From Sphingosinicella sp. YJ22 (GTDB lineage: Bacteria > Pseudomonadota > Alphaproteobacteria > Sphingomonadales > Sphingomonadaceae): a stretch of 40,492 nucleotides of DNA. The position numbers were made by a program, and so were the translations under genes. Location of the stretch: assembly GCF_011320075.1 (NCBI RefSeq), contig NZ_JAANPA010000033.1:1-40492 (forward strand), given 5' to 3'. Of the stretch, positions 23,301 to 31,600 are shown one piece after another; within the stretch, counting starts at the first letter, position 1, and every line of letters begins with the position of its first letter. The notes under the pieces were generated by a model, which saw nothing but the letters and a program-made list of their open reading frames with translations, did no database searches and had not been told where the DNA came from.

Positions 23301-25280
23301 ATGCGCGCTTTCAAAGCTTTATTTATTGGCGCGGCGCTTTTTGCGACAGCTGGCGCCACAGCCCAGACCCTGGTTCGACCGACCGTGGCGGCCCCGGCCG
23401 AGCCCATTCCCGCAGCAATATTCGGCCGCCTCCCGCAAACCGAGGGTCCCCGCATCTCGCCGGGCGGTGCTGTCATGGCCGCCAAGGTGCGCGCCAACGG
23501 CCGCCAGGCGCTGGCCATCATCCCGCTCGACGTCGCCGATCCTCGACCGGAGGTAATCGCCCGCGACGAGGACGACAATTTCGACCAGCGCGGCGGCCGC
23601 CGGATCGTCAGCTGGGACTGGATCGACGACGACAACTTGCTGATCTGGCTCACGGCACGCTCAACCCTTCAGGGCCAGGACGTCACCGAAAGCCGCGTCG
23701 TCGCCTATAACCGCCGCACCCGCCAGACCACGCAGCTCGGCTGGCGTGATGCCTTGGTCAACGCCGGCAACGTGATCTGGCGATCGCGCGAGGGCCGGCC
23801 GCGGATCCTGATCTCGCGCAACGCCAGTGGCCGCGGCTTCGAACGGATCAACAACCAGGAAGTCATCGAAGTCGACGTCGAGAGCGGCCGCCAGGAAGTC
23901 GTAATCTCACCGCAACGCGGTATTCAGAACTGGTATGCGGACGGCGCCGGCAACGTTCGGCTCGGCACGAGCTTTGACCCGCAGACGGGCGTCGTCACAG
24001 CGCGCTACCGCTCAGAGGCCGGCGGCAATTTCCGGACCATCATCAGCGAGCGCATGCAGCGCTATCGCGATCCGCCGGTGCCGATCATCTTCCTGCCCAA
24101 CGACCGGGCGATCGTTCTCAGCCGCCACGAGAATTTCAGCGGCGTTTACGAGATGGACCTCAATCGCATGGAGTTCGTCCGGCGGGTCTACGGCGTCGAC
24201 GGCTATGACGTGGCCGACGTCACGCCGAACGTCGACCGGACCGGTATCGGCCGGATCAGCGTCGTCGAGGACCGACTTCGGCAACATTATGAGGAGCCGC
24301 GGCTGCGCGAGATCCAGCAGATCCTCGACGAGACTTACGGGCCCGGCAACGCCTTCATCGTGTCCGCCGACCGGGCGCGCGAGAAGCTGATCATCCGCGT
24401 CGGCGCGCCGAACCAGGCGGGCGGCTTCTACCTCTACGAGACGGAGACCGGAAACCTGCGCCACATCGGCTGGGTGAACACGGAGCTTCGCGACATGCCG
24501 CTCAATCCCGTGCGGACCATTCGCTACCGCACCACCGACGGGAAGACCATCGCCGCCGTCCTCACCCTGCCGCGCCGCCGCGAGCACCGCAATCTGCCAC
24601 TCATCGTGATGCCGCATGGCGGCCCGTGGGCGCGCGATGACGAAAGCTTCGACATGTGGGCGCAGCCGCTCGCCGAGATGGGCTATGCCGTTGTCCAGCC
24701 GAACTTCCGCGGCTCTTCCGGCTATGGCTATGAATGGGAGGCGGCGTCGGACGGCAATTGGGGCCTGCGCATGCAGGACGACCTCGTCGATGCCATTTCC
24801 CATCTCGCCAATGAAGGCATCGCGGACCGCGGTCGAGTCTGCATCATGGGTTGGTCCTATGGCGGCTACGCGGCCTCGCGCGCGGCGCAGCGGGACGGGC
24901 AGCATTATCGCTGCGCGATCAGCGGCGCCGGTGTTCACGATCTCCCCACCATGGTCGCCTACGACCGCGACTATCTCGGCCGCCACGGCTCGCAATATCT
25001 GGGAAGCGCGGCGTCGCGCCTAGCCGAGGTCTCGCCGGCCCGCTTCCCGCAACAATATTCGATCCCGATCCTGATCGTTCACGGCGCCCGCGACGAGCGC
25101 GTGCCGGTGGCGCAGTCGCGCGACCTGGTCGCTCGCCTCAGGAACGCCGGCAAGGTCGAGGGACGCGACTTCGTCTATCTCGAGCAGCCGCGCAACACCC
25201 ACAATCTGCCGCTCGAGGAAGACCGCGTGCAGTTCATCGAGGCGGTCCAGCGATTCCTCGCCGAGCACAATCCGGCTTGA
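23301..25280 (+). CDS. Secreted S9-family (prolyl-oligopeptidase-like) peptidase
   Basis: This 659-residue protein starts with a signal peptide (RAFKALFIGAALFATAGATA), which supports ATG 23301. A beta-propeller-like region fills about residues 40-390, and a C-terminal alpha/beta-hydrolase domain carries the triad: Ser519 in GWSYGGYAAS, Asp598 in HGARDERVP and His634 in RNTHNLP. The block MPHGGPWARDDESFDMWAQP and NFRGSSGYG are typical of dipeptidyl/acylaminoacyl peptidases of this clan. It probably cleaves peptides in the periplasm. Its start codon sits directly behind an intrinsic terminator, so expression may depend on a promoter inside that region. Confidence 0.92.
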   Translation: MRAFKALFIGAALFATAGATAQTLVRPTVAAPAEPIPAAIFGRLPQTEGPRISPGGAVMAAKVRANGRQALAIIPLDVADPRPEVIARDEDDNFDQRGGRRIVSWDWIDDDNLLIWLTARSTLQGQDVTESRVVAYNRRTRQTTQLGWRDALVNAGNVIWRSREGRPRILISRNASGRGFERINNQEVIEVDVESGRQEVVISPQRGIQNWYADGAGNVRLGTSFDPQTGVVTARYRSEAGGNFRTIISERMQRYRDPPVPIIFLPNDRAIVLSRHENFSGVYEMDLNRMEFVRRVYGVDGYDVADVTPNVDRTGIGRISVVEDRLRQHYEEPRLREIQQILDETYGPGNAFIVSADRAREKLIIRVGAPNQAGGFYLYETETGNLRHIGWVNTELRDMPLNPVRTIRYRTTDGKTIAAVLTLPRRREHRNLPLIVMPHGGPWARDDESFDMWAQPLAEMGYAVVQPNFRGSSGYGYEWEAASDGNWGLRMQDDLVDAISHLANEGIADRGRVCIMGWSYGGYAASRAAQRDGQHYRCAISGAGVHDLPTMVAYDRDYLGRHGSQYLGSAASRLAEVSPARFPQQYSIPILIVHGARDERVPVAQSRDLVARLRNAGKVEGRDFVYLEQPRNTHNLPLEEDRVQFIEAVQRFLAEHNPA

Positions 25281-25283
25281 GCC

Positions 25284-25889
25284 GTGCGCCTGATTGTCAC
25301 CCGCGCCAGCCCCTATGCCCGCAAGACTCGGGCTGCGGTCATCGAGCTCGGGCTCGAGGACCGCGTCGAGATCGTCGAAGTCCCGATCCGGCTGCCCCAG
25401 CAGTCCAAGCCCGATGTCGAGGCGGTCAATCCGCTCGGCAAGATCCCGGTTCTCGAGCTGGACGACGGCCGGCTGATCGCCGACTCGCCCGTCATCGTCG
25501 CCTATCTCGACGATCTGGCCGGCGGCGGTCTCATCCCGAGGGGCGCGGACAAATGGCGCGTGCTGACGCTAGAGGCGCTCGCCGACGGCTGCATGGACGC
25601 CGGCTTCGTGCTGCGCATGGAGCAATTGAAGGCCGAAGAGCGGCGCGATCCCGCCGAGGTCGCCGCCTACACCGCCAAGATCGAACGGACGCTCGACCGC
25701 ATCGAGCAGGAGCCGCACTGGCTCGCCGGCGACTTCAATGTCGGCCAGCTCGCCCTGGCCTGCGCGCTCGACTGGATCGTGTTCCGAGGCCTCGTCGCCG
25801 ACCCGCTCGCCGGCCGCCCGCGCCTGCGCGACTGGCTTGCGGCGACGCGGGGGCGGCCTTCGCTTGCGGCGACCCGTCCCAGTACGTGA
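25284..25889 (+). CDS. Glutathione S-transferase family protein
   Basis: The 201-residue protein has a GST N-terminal domain with the SPYARKTR motif near residue 9, as in beta/zeta-like bacterial GSTs and stringent-starvation-like proteins. [20 protein letters not shown] supplies the cis-Pro loop and the DS glutathione contact. The helical C-terminal domain follows ([20 protein letters not shown]). It starts at GTG 25284, 3 bp after the stop of the S9 peptidase, so the two are one transcription unit. The paralogue at 13698 is only distantly similar. The substrate is unknown. Confidence 0.88.
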   Translation: MRLIVTRASPYARKTRAAVIELGLEDRVEIVEVPIRLPQQSKPDVEAVNPLGKIPVLELDDGRLIADSPVIVAYLDDLAGGGLIPRGADKWRVLTLEALADGCMDAGFVLRMEQLKAEERRDPAEVAAYTAKIERTLDRIEQEPHWLAGDFNVGQLALACALDWIVFRGLVADPLAGRPRLRDWLAATRGRPSLAATRPST

Positions 25890-25965
25890 CCCGCCGCCTT
25901 CCCTTTTTCAGTTCCAGGCGATAAGCCACCGCGTCTTTTTCGCCTTGAGAACCCGCGAGGATTGT

Positions 25966-26184
25966 TTGGCCAAGGAAGAACTTCTCGAGATGCGCGGCAC
26001 GGTGGTCGAGCTGCTGCCCAACGCCATGTTTCGCGTGAAGCTGGAGAATGGCCACGAGATCCTCGGCCACACCGCCGGCAAGATGCGCAAGAACCGCATC
26101 CGCGTGCTGACCGGCGACGACGTGCTGGTCGAGCTGACGCCCTACGACCTCACCAAGGGGCGCATTACTTATCGGTTCAAGTGA
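25966..26184 (+). CDS. infA: Translation initiation factor IF-1 (TTG start)
   Basis: IF-1 binds the ribosomal A site during initiation. The product is exactly 72 residues when read from TTG 25966 ([19 protein letters not shown]), which is the universal length. The OB-fold core [20 protein letters not shown] and the end [17 protein letters not shown] are diagnostic. No ATG or GTG is available at the conserved N-terminus; the first internal ATG would remove eight conserved residues. GCGAGGA lies 6 bases ahead. The 76-bp upstream gap is pyrimidine-rich with no convincing promoter. maf follows 13 bp after the stop. Confidence 0.95.
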   Translation: MAKEELLEMRGTVVELLPNAMFRVKLENGHEILGHTAGKMRKNRIRVLTGDDVLVELTPYDLTKGRITYRFK

Positions 26185-26197
26185 CGGGCTGCCGCCG

Positions 26198-26773
26198 ATG
26201 AGCGGCGCGCGCCTGATCCTCGCTTCGGCATCGCCCCGGCGGCTCGAGCTGCTCGGGCGGCTCGGCGCCGTGCCCGACGAGGTCGTCCACGCAGACATCG
26301 ACGAGTCCCCCCGCAAGGCCGAGCTGCCGACCGTCTATGCCGCGCGCATGGCGGCCGAGAAAGCGGTGGCGGTGGCCCGTCCCGGCGACGTGCTGGTCGC
26401 CGCCGACACGGTCGTCGCGGCGGGGCGGCGGATCCTGCCCAAGGCGGAGACCGAGGCGGAGGCGCGGGCATCGCTGCGCCTGCTGTCGGGGCGTCGGCAC
26501 CGAGTCCATTCGGCGGTCACCGTCGTCGACGCCGACGGCAAGGCGCGCCACCGCCTGTCGACCAGCATCGTCGCGTTCAAGCCATTGAGCGAGGACGAGA
26601 TCGACGCCTATCTCGCCAGCGGCGAGTGGCACCGCAAAGCCGGCGGCTATGCCATCCAGGGCCGCGCCGAGGCCCTGGTGCGGATGCTCCAGGGCAGCCA
26701 TTCCGGCGTGATGGGCCTGCCGCTGTTCGAGACGCGGGCGCTGCTCCGCGCCGCCGGCTGGCCGGTCGGCTGA
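26198..26773 (+). CDS. maf: Maf-like nucleotide pyrophosphatase
   Basis: Maf proteins hydrolyse non-canonical or pyrimidine nucleoside triphosphates (dTTP/UTP in the YhdE branch). The 191-residue protein shows LILASASPRRLELLGRLG, the DIDESPRKAE and AADTVVAAGRRILPKAE substrate-pocket blocks, SGRRHRVHSAVTVV and the final GGYAIQGRAEALV. All are intact. The neighbour downstream is an RNase E/G relative 2 bp away, as in the maf-rng pair of many proteobacteria; infA upstream completes a conserved cluster. Confidence 0.93.
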   Translation: MSGARLILASASPRRLELLGRLGAVPDEVVHADIDESPRKAELPTVYAARMAAEKAVAVARPGDVLVAADTVVAAGRRILPKAETEAEARASLRLLSGRRHRVHSAVTVVDADGKARHRLSTSIVAFKPLSEDEIDAYLASGEWHRKAGGYAIQGRAEALVRMLQGSHSGVMGLPLFETRALLRAAGWPVG

Positions 26774-26775
26774 GC

Positions 26776-27753
26776 ATGGCGGCCTGGCTCTACGAGGAAG
26801 GGATAGGCGAGAACCGCGCGATCCGCGTCGAGCAGGGCGAGATCGTCGAGGCCGTCATCGAGCTGCCCGGCACGGCCGGGCCGGGCGCGGTGGTCGAGGC
26901 GCGCCTCATCGACGTCCAACAGCCCGGGCGGCGCGGCCTGGTTCGGCTCGACAGCGGCGACGAGGCGATCCTCACCCCGATCCCCGCGGGCGTCACCGAA
27001 GGCGCGACCTTGCGCGTCGAAGTGGTTCGCGAGCCGTTGCCGGAAACGGGACGCGCAAAGCGGGCCAAGGTGCGCCCGAGCGACGCGCCGCTGCGCCCCG
27101 CCCCGCCGCTGGCCGAGCGGATCGGCGGCTGGGTGCCCAGCGCACCGGGTCGGATCGACATGTTCGAGCAGGCGGGCTGGAGCGAGCTGATCGAAAGCGC
27201 CGAGACCGGCGAGATCTCGTTCGCCGGCGGCGCATTGCGGATGAGCCTGACCCCAGCCATGACCCTGTTCGACGTCGACGGCGTGCTGGAGCCGGCGGCG
27301 CTGGCGGTGGCGGGCGCGCGCGCGGCTGGGCAGGCGATCCGCCGCTTCGCCATCGGCGGCTCGATCGGCATCGACCTCCCTACGCTTCCCGCCAAGGCCG
27401 ACCGGTTGAAGGCCGCCGAGGCGCTCGACGCGGTTCTCCCACAGCCGTTCGAGCGCACCGCGGTCAACGGCTTCGGCTTTCTCCAGGTGGTGCGCCGGCG
27501 CGAGCGGCGCTCGATTCCTGAGATCGTCCAGGCGGATCCGGTCGGCTCCGCCGCGCGTGCGCTGCTTCGCCGGGCCGAGCGCGCCGGGCCCGGCGCTCTG
27601 CTCCTCGTCGCCGCGCCGGCGGTGACCGCGCGAATCGAAGCGGAGCAGGCCTGGGTCGAGGCCCTGCAGCGCCGAATCGGCGGCGCGATCGCCTTGCAGG
27701 CGGACGCCGGCCAGCCCATATCCGCGGGATATGTCCATCATCGGCAAAGCTAG
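26776..27753 (+). CDS. Shortened RNase E/G-family ribonuclease
   Basis: This 325-residue protein aligns with the catalytic core of RNase E/G. SFAGGALRMSLTPAMTLFDV holds Asp166 in the place of E. coli RNase E Asp303, and FAIGGSIGIDLP holds Asp200 for Asp346. These two Asp residues hold the catalytic Mg ion. The N-terminal 100 residues look like a worn S1-like region. After FGFLQVVRRRERRSIPE, where the zinc-link CPxC should come, there is no cysteine at all, so dimer formation by the usual zinc link is impossible. It is only about two thirds of RNase G length. It overlaps yacG by 23 bp and follows maf. Endoribonuclease activity is likely but reduced dependence on tetramers is inferred. Confidence 0.85.
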   Translation: MAAWLYEEGIGENRAIRVEQGEIVEAVIELPGTAGPGAVVEARLIDVQQPGRRGLVRLDSGDEAILTPIPAGVTEGATLRVEVVREPLPETGRAKRAKVRPSDAPLRPAPPLAERIGGWVPSAPGRIDMFEQAGWSELIESAETGEISFAGGALRMSLTPAMTLFDVDGVLEPAALAVAGARAAGQAIRRFAIGGSIGIDLPTLPAKADRLKAAEALDAVLPQPFERTAVNGFGFLQVVRRRERRSIPEIVQADPVGSAARALLRRAERAGPGALLLVAAPAVTARIEAEQAWVEALQRRIGGAIALQADAGQPISAGYVHHRQS

Positions 27754-27940
27754 GCGCGGCAATGGCTGCCCCCTGTGCGGCAAGACCATCGAGGCGGCAT
27801 TCAAGCCGTTTTGCAGTCAGGGATGCCGCGACCGCGACCTGCTCAATTGGCTCGGCGATTCCTATCGCGTGCCCGGCGCGCCGGCCGGACCGGAAGAGCT
27901 CGCCGAAAGGCTGGACATCAGGCCGGAGCCGCCTCTATAG
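27731..27940 (+). CDS. yacG: DNA gyrase inhibitor YacG (zinc-ribbon)
   Basis: The 69-residue protein has the YacG zinc knuckle: Cys13 and Cys16 (CPLCGK), Cys28 and Cys32 (FCSQGC). The RDRDLLNWLGDSYRVPG helix follows. In E. coli YacG binds GyrB and blocks gyrase. The length and the short C-terminal tail fit the family. Its ATG at 27731 lies inside the 3' end of the RNase gene in another frame, so translation is coupled. A tRNA gene follows 24 bp after the stop. Confidence 0.92.
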   Translation: MSIIGKARRGNGCPLCGKTIEAAFKPFCSQGCRDRDLLNWLGDSYRVPGAPAGPEELAERLDIRPEPPL

Positions 27941-27964
27941 GCCCACTTCCCGCTCGCCGGGCAT

Positions 27965-28040
27965 GCCCAGGTAGCTCAGTTGGTAGAGCACGTGACTGAA
28001 AATCACGGTGTCGGCGGTTCGATCCCGTCCCTGGGCACCA
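27965..28040 (+). tRNA. tRNA-Phe (anticodon GAA)
   Basis: The 76-base cloverleaf has acceptor arms GCCCAGG (27965-27971) and CCTGGGC (28030-28036), a D arm with AGCTCAGTTGGTAGAGC and an anticodon stem CGTGA/TCACG with the loop CTGAAAA. The anticodon GAA at 27998-28000 reads Phe codons. The T arm contains GGTTCGATCC, and the CCA end (28038-28040) is encoded. The gene lies between yacG and the convergent Nudix gene. No integrase or duplicated 3' end is seen, so it is not an obvious attachment site in use. Confidence 0.97.
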
Positions 28041-28054
28041 CCGCCTGAATCGCG

Positions 28055-28570
28055 TCAGGCGACGCTCTCCAATCCGTTGCGCAACGCCGACATGACGACC
28101 GCCCGGTCGCCGGGGCGGTGAAGCAGGTCGAGAGCTTCGGCGGACGTCACCCACATCAGCTCGTGCTCGCCGCTTTCGCACTGGGGCTCGCCCAGCCGCG
28201 CGCGCCAATAGGTGGTATCGAGCTCGACGCTGCCTTCCATGATCCTCTGCCGCGCCTTGCCGAGCCGCGCCTCGACCACTGCCGAGCAGCCGCATTCCTC
28301 CTCGATCTCGCGCGCCAGCGCGGCGCGGGCGTCCTCGCCCGGCTCGATGCGTCCGCCCGGCAAGTAGCAGCGCCCACTGTCCGTCCGGACAAGCAGGACT
28401 CGGCCGGACCGGTCGCCGATCACCGCATAGGCGCCGCTCTGGCGGACGGGTTCGGGACCGAAGACGAGGCTGGCGGAATGGACTTGGGCTGAACTTGCCA
28501 AAAGCAAACCTACTCGAATGAACGGACCGCCGGACGGCGACGCGGGAGTGCTAACGCGCGACCAGGCCAT
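28055..28570 (-). CDS. Nudix hydrolase
   Basis: The Nudix box is complete: GGRIEPGEDARAALAREIEE followed by ECG, with the metal-binding REIEEE-type Glu residues. The protein hydrolyses a nucleoside diphosphate linked to another group; the exact substrate cannot be told. From ATG 28570 it has 171 residues, but the first 35-40 (rich in Ser, Pro and Gly) do not look like the fold, and a downstream TTG near 28507 is an alternative start. The upstream ORF may therefore be too long. It is convergent with the tRNA gene and sits upstream of the tamB 3' end. Confidence 0.82.
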   Translation of the reverse strand: MAWSRVSTPASPSGGPFIRVGLLLASSAQVHSASLVFGPEPVRQSGAYAVIGDRSGRVLLVRTDSGRCYLPGGRIEPGEDARAALAREIEEECGCSAVVEARLGKARQRIMEGSVELDTTYWRARLGEPQCESGEHELMWVTSAEALDLLHRPGDRAVVMSALRNGLESVA

Positions 28571-28630
28571 CCCGGTTGCAGCGGTTCGTCATTTACCGTC
28601 GGTTGGACGCCGGCTGTGGCCGATGGGCCA

Positions 28631-31600
28631 CTAATAATCGCGCGAATAGCGCAGGTTGACGTTGGTGCCGCTCATCGTGCCGAACTGCGAGAGCAGGCTC
28701 AGCGAGCGCGACAGAGCGATCTCGATCTGGGTCGCGGTGAAGCCCTCGGCGTCGGTGATGATCTCGATGTAGATGTCGTCGCTCAGGTAGAAGCCGGCGG
28801 CGATGGCGGTGCCGCGGCCGACCGTGTCGTCCTCGCCAAGGATGCGGATGCGGTCGATGCCGGTCGCCTGCTGGAGCTCGCCCAGAGGATTGAGGCCGCC
28901 GCTGCCGCCGCGCAGCGAGTTCAGCGATGCGGCGAGCTGGATCGCCTGGATCGCCGAAATCTCGGTCACGGAGCTGCCGAACAGGATGCGGCTGACGATC
29001 TCGTCCTGCGGAAGGCCCGGATTCGACGCGAACTCGATGCGCGGATTGGCGCCGCTGCCGCCGATCAGGATGATGACCTCGACATCGTCGACGTCTGCGG
29101 CGGCGCGGATGTCGAGCTGCGGGCTCACCCGCGCGCTGCCGGTGTCTACGAAGTCGATACGGCTCTGCTGGTCGAGGATGAAGCGGCGGCCGGCGAGGCC
29201 GAGCACCCCGCGCACGAGGTTGATTCGGCCGCTGAGCTGCGGCGCGTTGGTGCGGCCGGTGACGCGCAGATTGGCGGCCCATTCGGAATCGAGGCCCATG
29301 CCGGTGACGTAGAGCTGGTTGTCGGAGACCAGGCGAAGGTCGAGATTCCACTGGCTCGGCACCGTGCCACGCTGCGCCTGGCGCTGGCCCGGCTCCGGCA
29401 GCGGCTCGCCGCGGCGGCGTACCCCGGCGAGCTGCGGAATGCGCGCGGCGCCCTGGGTGACGATCTGGTAGCGAGTCTCGCCGAGCTCGAGCCGGCCGCG
29501 GATCACCGCCGGCTCTGCCGCGCTGTTGCGGATCTGGAGGTTGCCGGTCGCGGTCGCGGTGATGTCGTCGCTGCGCGCGAGCCGGGCATTGGCGAGCTGG
29601 GCGTCGATTCGGACCGGGTAGCCGGCGGCGCTCGACAGGCCGATCTCGCCCTCCGCCTGAATGGTACCCTCGCCGGCGCGACCGGTCAGCCGGACGATGT
29701 CGAGCTGGGAGCCGTTGAAATTGCCGTCGATCGTCAGGTTGGTGATGCGCGTGCCATATTGCCCGTTGGTATAGGTGAGGTTGGTCGAGCGGACGATTCC
29801 GCGGAACTGTGGATTGTCGAGGCGGCCGGTGAAGTCGGCGCCGATTCCGACCGGTCCCTCGATCTGGTGGCCCGCCATGCCGACCAGGGAGCTCAGCACG
29901 CCGGCCGGCCCGTTGTAGCGAATGCCGCCCGCCAGCGGCGCCGAGGCGAGGCGCTGGGTCCAGGTGCCGGCGCCCGGCGGCAGCGGCTGGAGCCGCGCCT
30001 GGATTCGACCGACGATCGCGCCTTCCTCCCGGACCACCGCGCTCAACGACCCGCCTTCCGGCACGAGATTGCCGGCCAAGGCGACGTCGACCGGCACCGA
30101 GCGCATGGCGATTCCGGTCCGGGTAAAGTTGGCGATGTTGAGCCGAGCCTCGGCGCGCGGGAAGGCGCCGCCCGCGGGGAGGAAGAAATCGAGGCTTCCG
30201 GTCGCCTGGCCGCCGAGGCCGAGGCCAGGCCCGACTGTGTTGACCACCGACAGGTCGAAATTGTCGAGACGGGACTGGACGATGAGGCCGTCGCCGTAAC
30301 GCCCGGCGAGGCGCAGCCGGCCCTGTCCCTCGCGGAACAGGACGGTCGTCGGGCGCAGCAGCCAGGCAGTGTCGACCCGCTCGATCAACGCCGGCTGGGC
30401 GAAGCGGAACGGGATACCGTTGGCGGTGCCGCGCATCGCCATGCGGATGCGGGTGGGGCTGAGGTCGGCATTGCCGGCGACGTCGAACGGCACGCCGCTC
30501 GCGCCCGTCGCGACGAAGCGGGCGTTGCCGGCATTGTCCCGGTAGGTGAACATCGTGCGGCCGCGGTCGATCTGCAGCGAGCCGCTGGTGAGACCGGCAA
30601 CCTGGACGTCGCCCTCCGCCTCATAGACCGCGAACGGATCGCCCGCGATCGGGAGGGTCAGGCCGACGTCGACGATCGCCCGCGCGATGGTGATCGCGTT
30701 CTGGCCGGCGATGCTGCTCGGGATCACCGCGTCGTTGGCCGTGGCGGCGACGTCGATCCGCTGGCGGCGGCCGGCGGCGGCGAGCGCGACATTGCCGTCG
30801 ATGCCCTGGCCGGTGACGCTGAGCGAGCCCGCGAACGGCCCGGCGGCGGTCTGGGTGACGCGGCCCGCGAAGGTCAGGCCGGCGAACAGCAGGCGGTTGA
30901 CCTGGATGGTCATCGGCCCGGCACGCGAGAGGACCAGGACGTCGGCCGAGAAAGGTCCGTAATCCGATTCGCCGGTCGCCTGGATCGCATAGCCTTGGCC
31001 GGTCGAGCGCACGGACGCGCGGACGTTGCGCAGGCCGACGCCGAAGCCCGGATCGGCGACGGTCAGCTGAATCTGCGGCGCCGAGATGCTTCCGCCGATC
31101 TCGACCCCGACCGCGCCGTAGCGGCGGCTGGTGCCGGACAGGCGCAGTGCGATTCGGCCGTCGGGATAATAGACTCCGCCGCCCTCCGTGATTCGAAGCG
31201 CCGGTGCGCTGACACGGACGTCGCCGATGCGAATGATGCCGTTCGGGGCGACGTTGACGCTGGCGGTGGCGACCGCGTTGCCGCCAAGCAGATCGGCGGC
31301 GGTGGCGTTGAAGATGCGCCGGCTGCGCACCGACACGCGGCCGTCGACGCCGAACCCGCCGGCCTGGTTCACAAGGTCGAAATCGCTGGTGATGTCGAAG
31401 ACGCCGATGCTCTCGACCAGGTAATTGTTCACCGTCCCCTGGACGCCGACATTGTAGCGGCCGCGGCCGACGTCGAAGGCGAGGGTCAGAACCGCGTCGG
31501 CGCGGTCGGAGCGGAGGCGCAGATTGTCGGACAGGATGTTCGGCCAGTCGACGAGGATGTCGCCATTGATCCGCACATTGGTGAGCAGCCCACCTAGCGT

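Noticed and set aside
26776-27753. Frameshifted or truncated RNase G pseudogene
   Set aside because: The frame is open from a proper start to a stop overlapping yacG, and both catalytic Asp positions are kept, so an intact short form is more likely.
27965-28040. tRNA-Phe as an integration site of a mobile element
   Set aside because: There is no integrase, and the 3' end of the tRNA is not repeated in the flanking sequence that I can see.
28616-31597. Open frame of 993 codons on the forward strand
   Set aside because: It lies fully antisense to tamB, is extremely rich in Arg, Ala, Asp and Gly with no domain, and is expected from high-GC codon bias.
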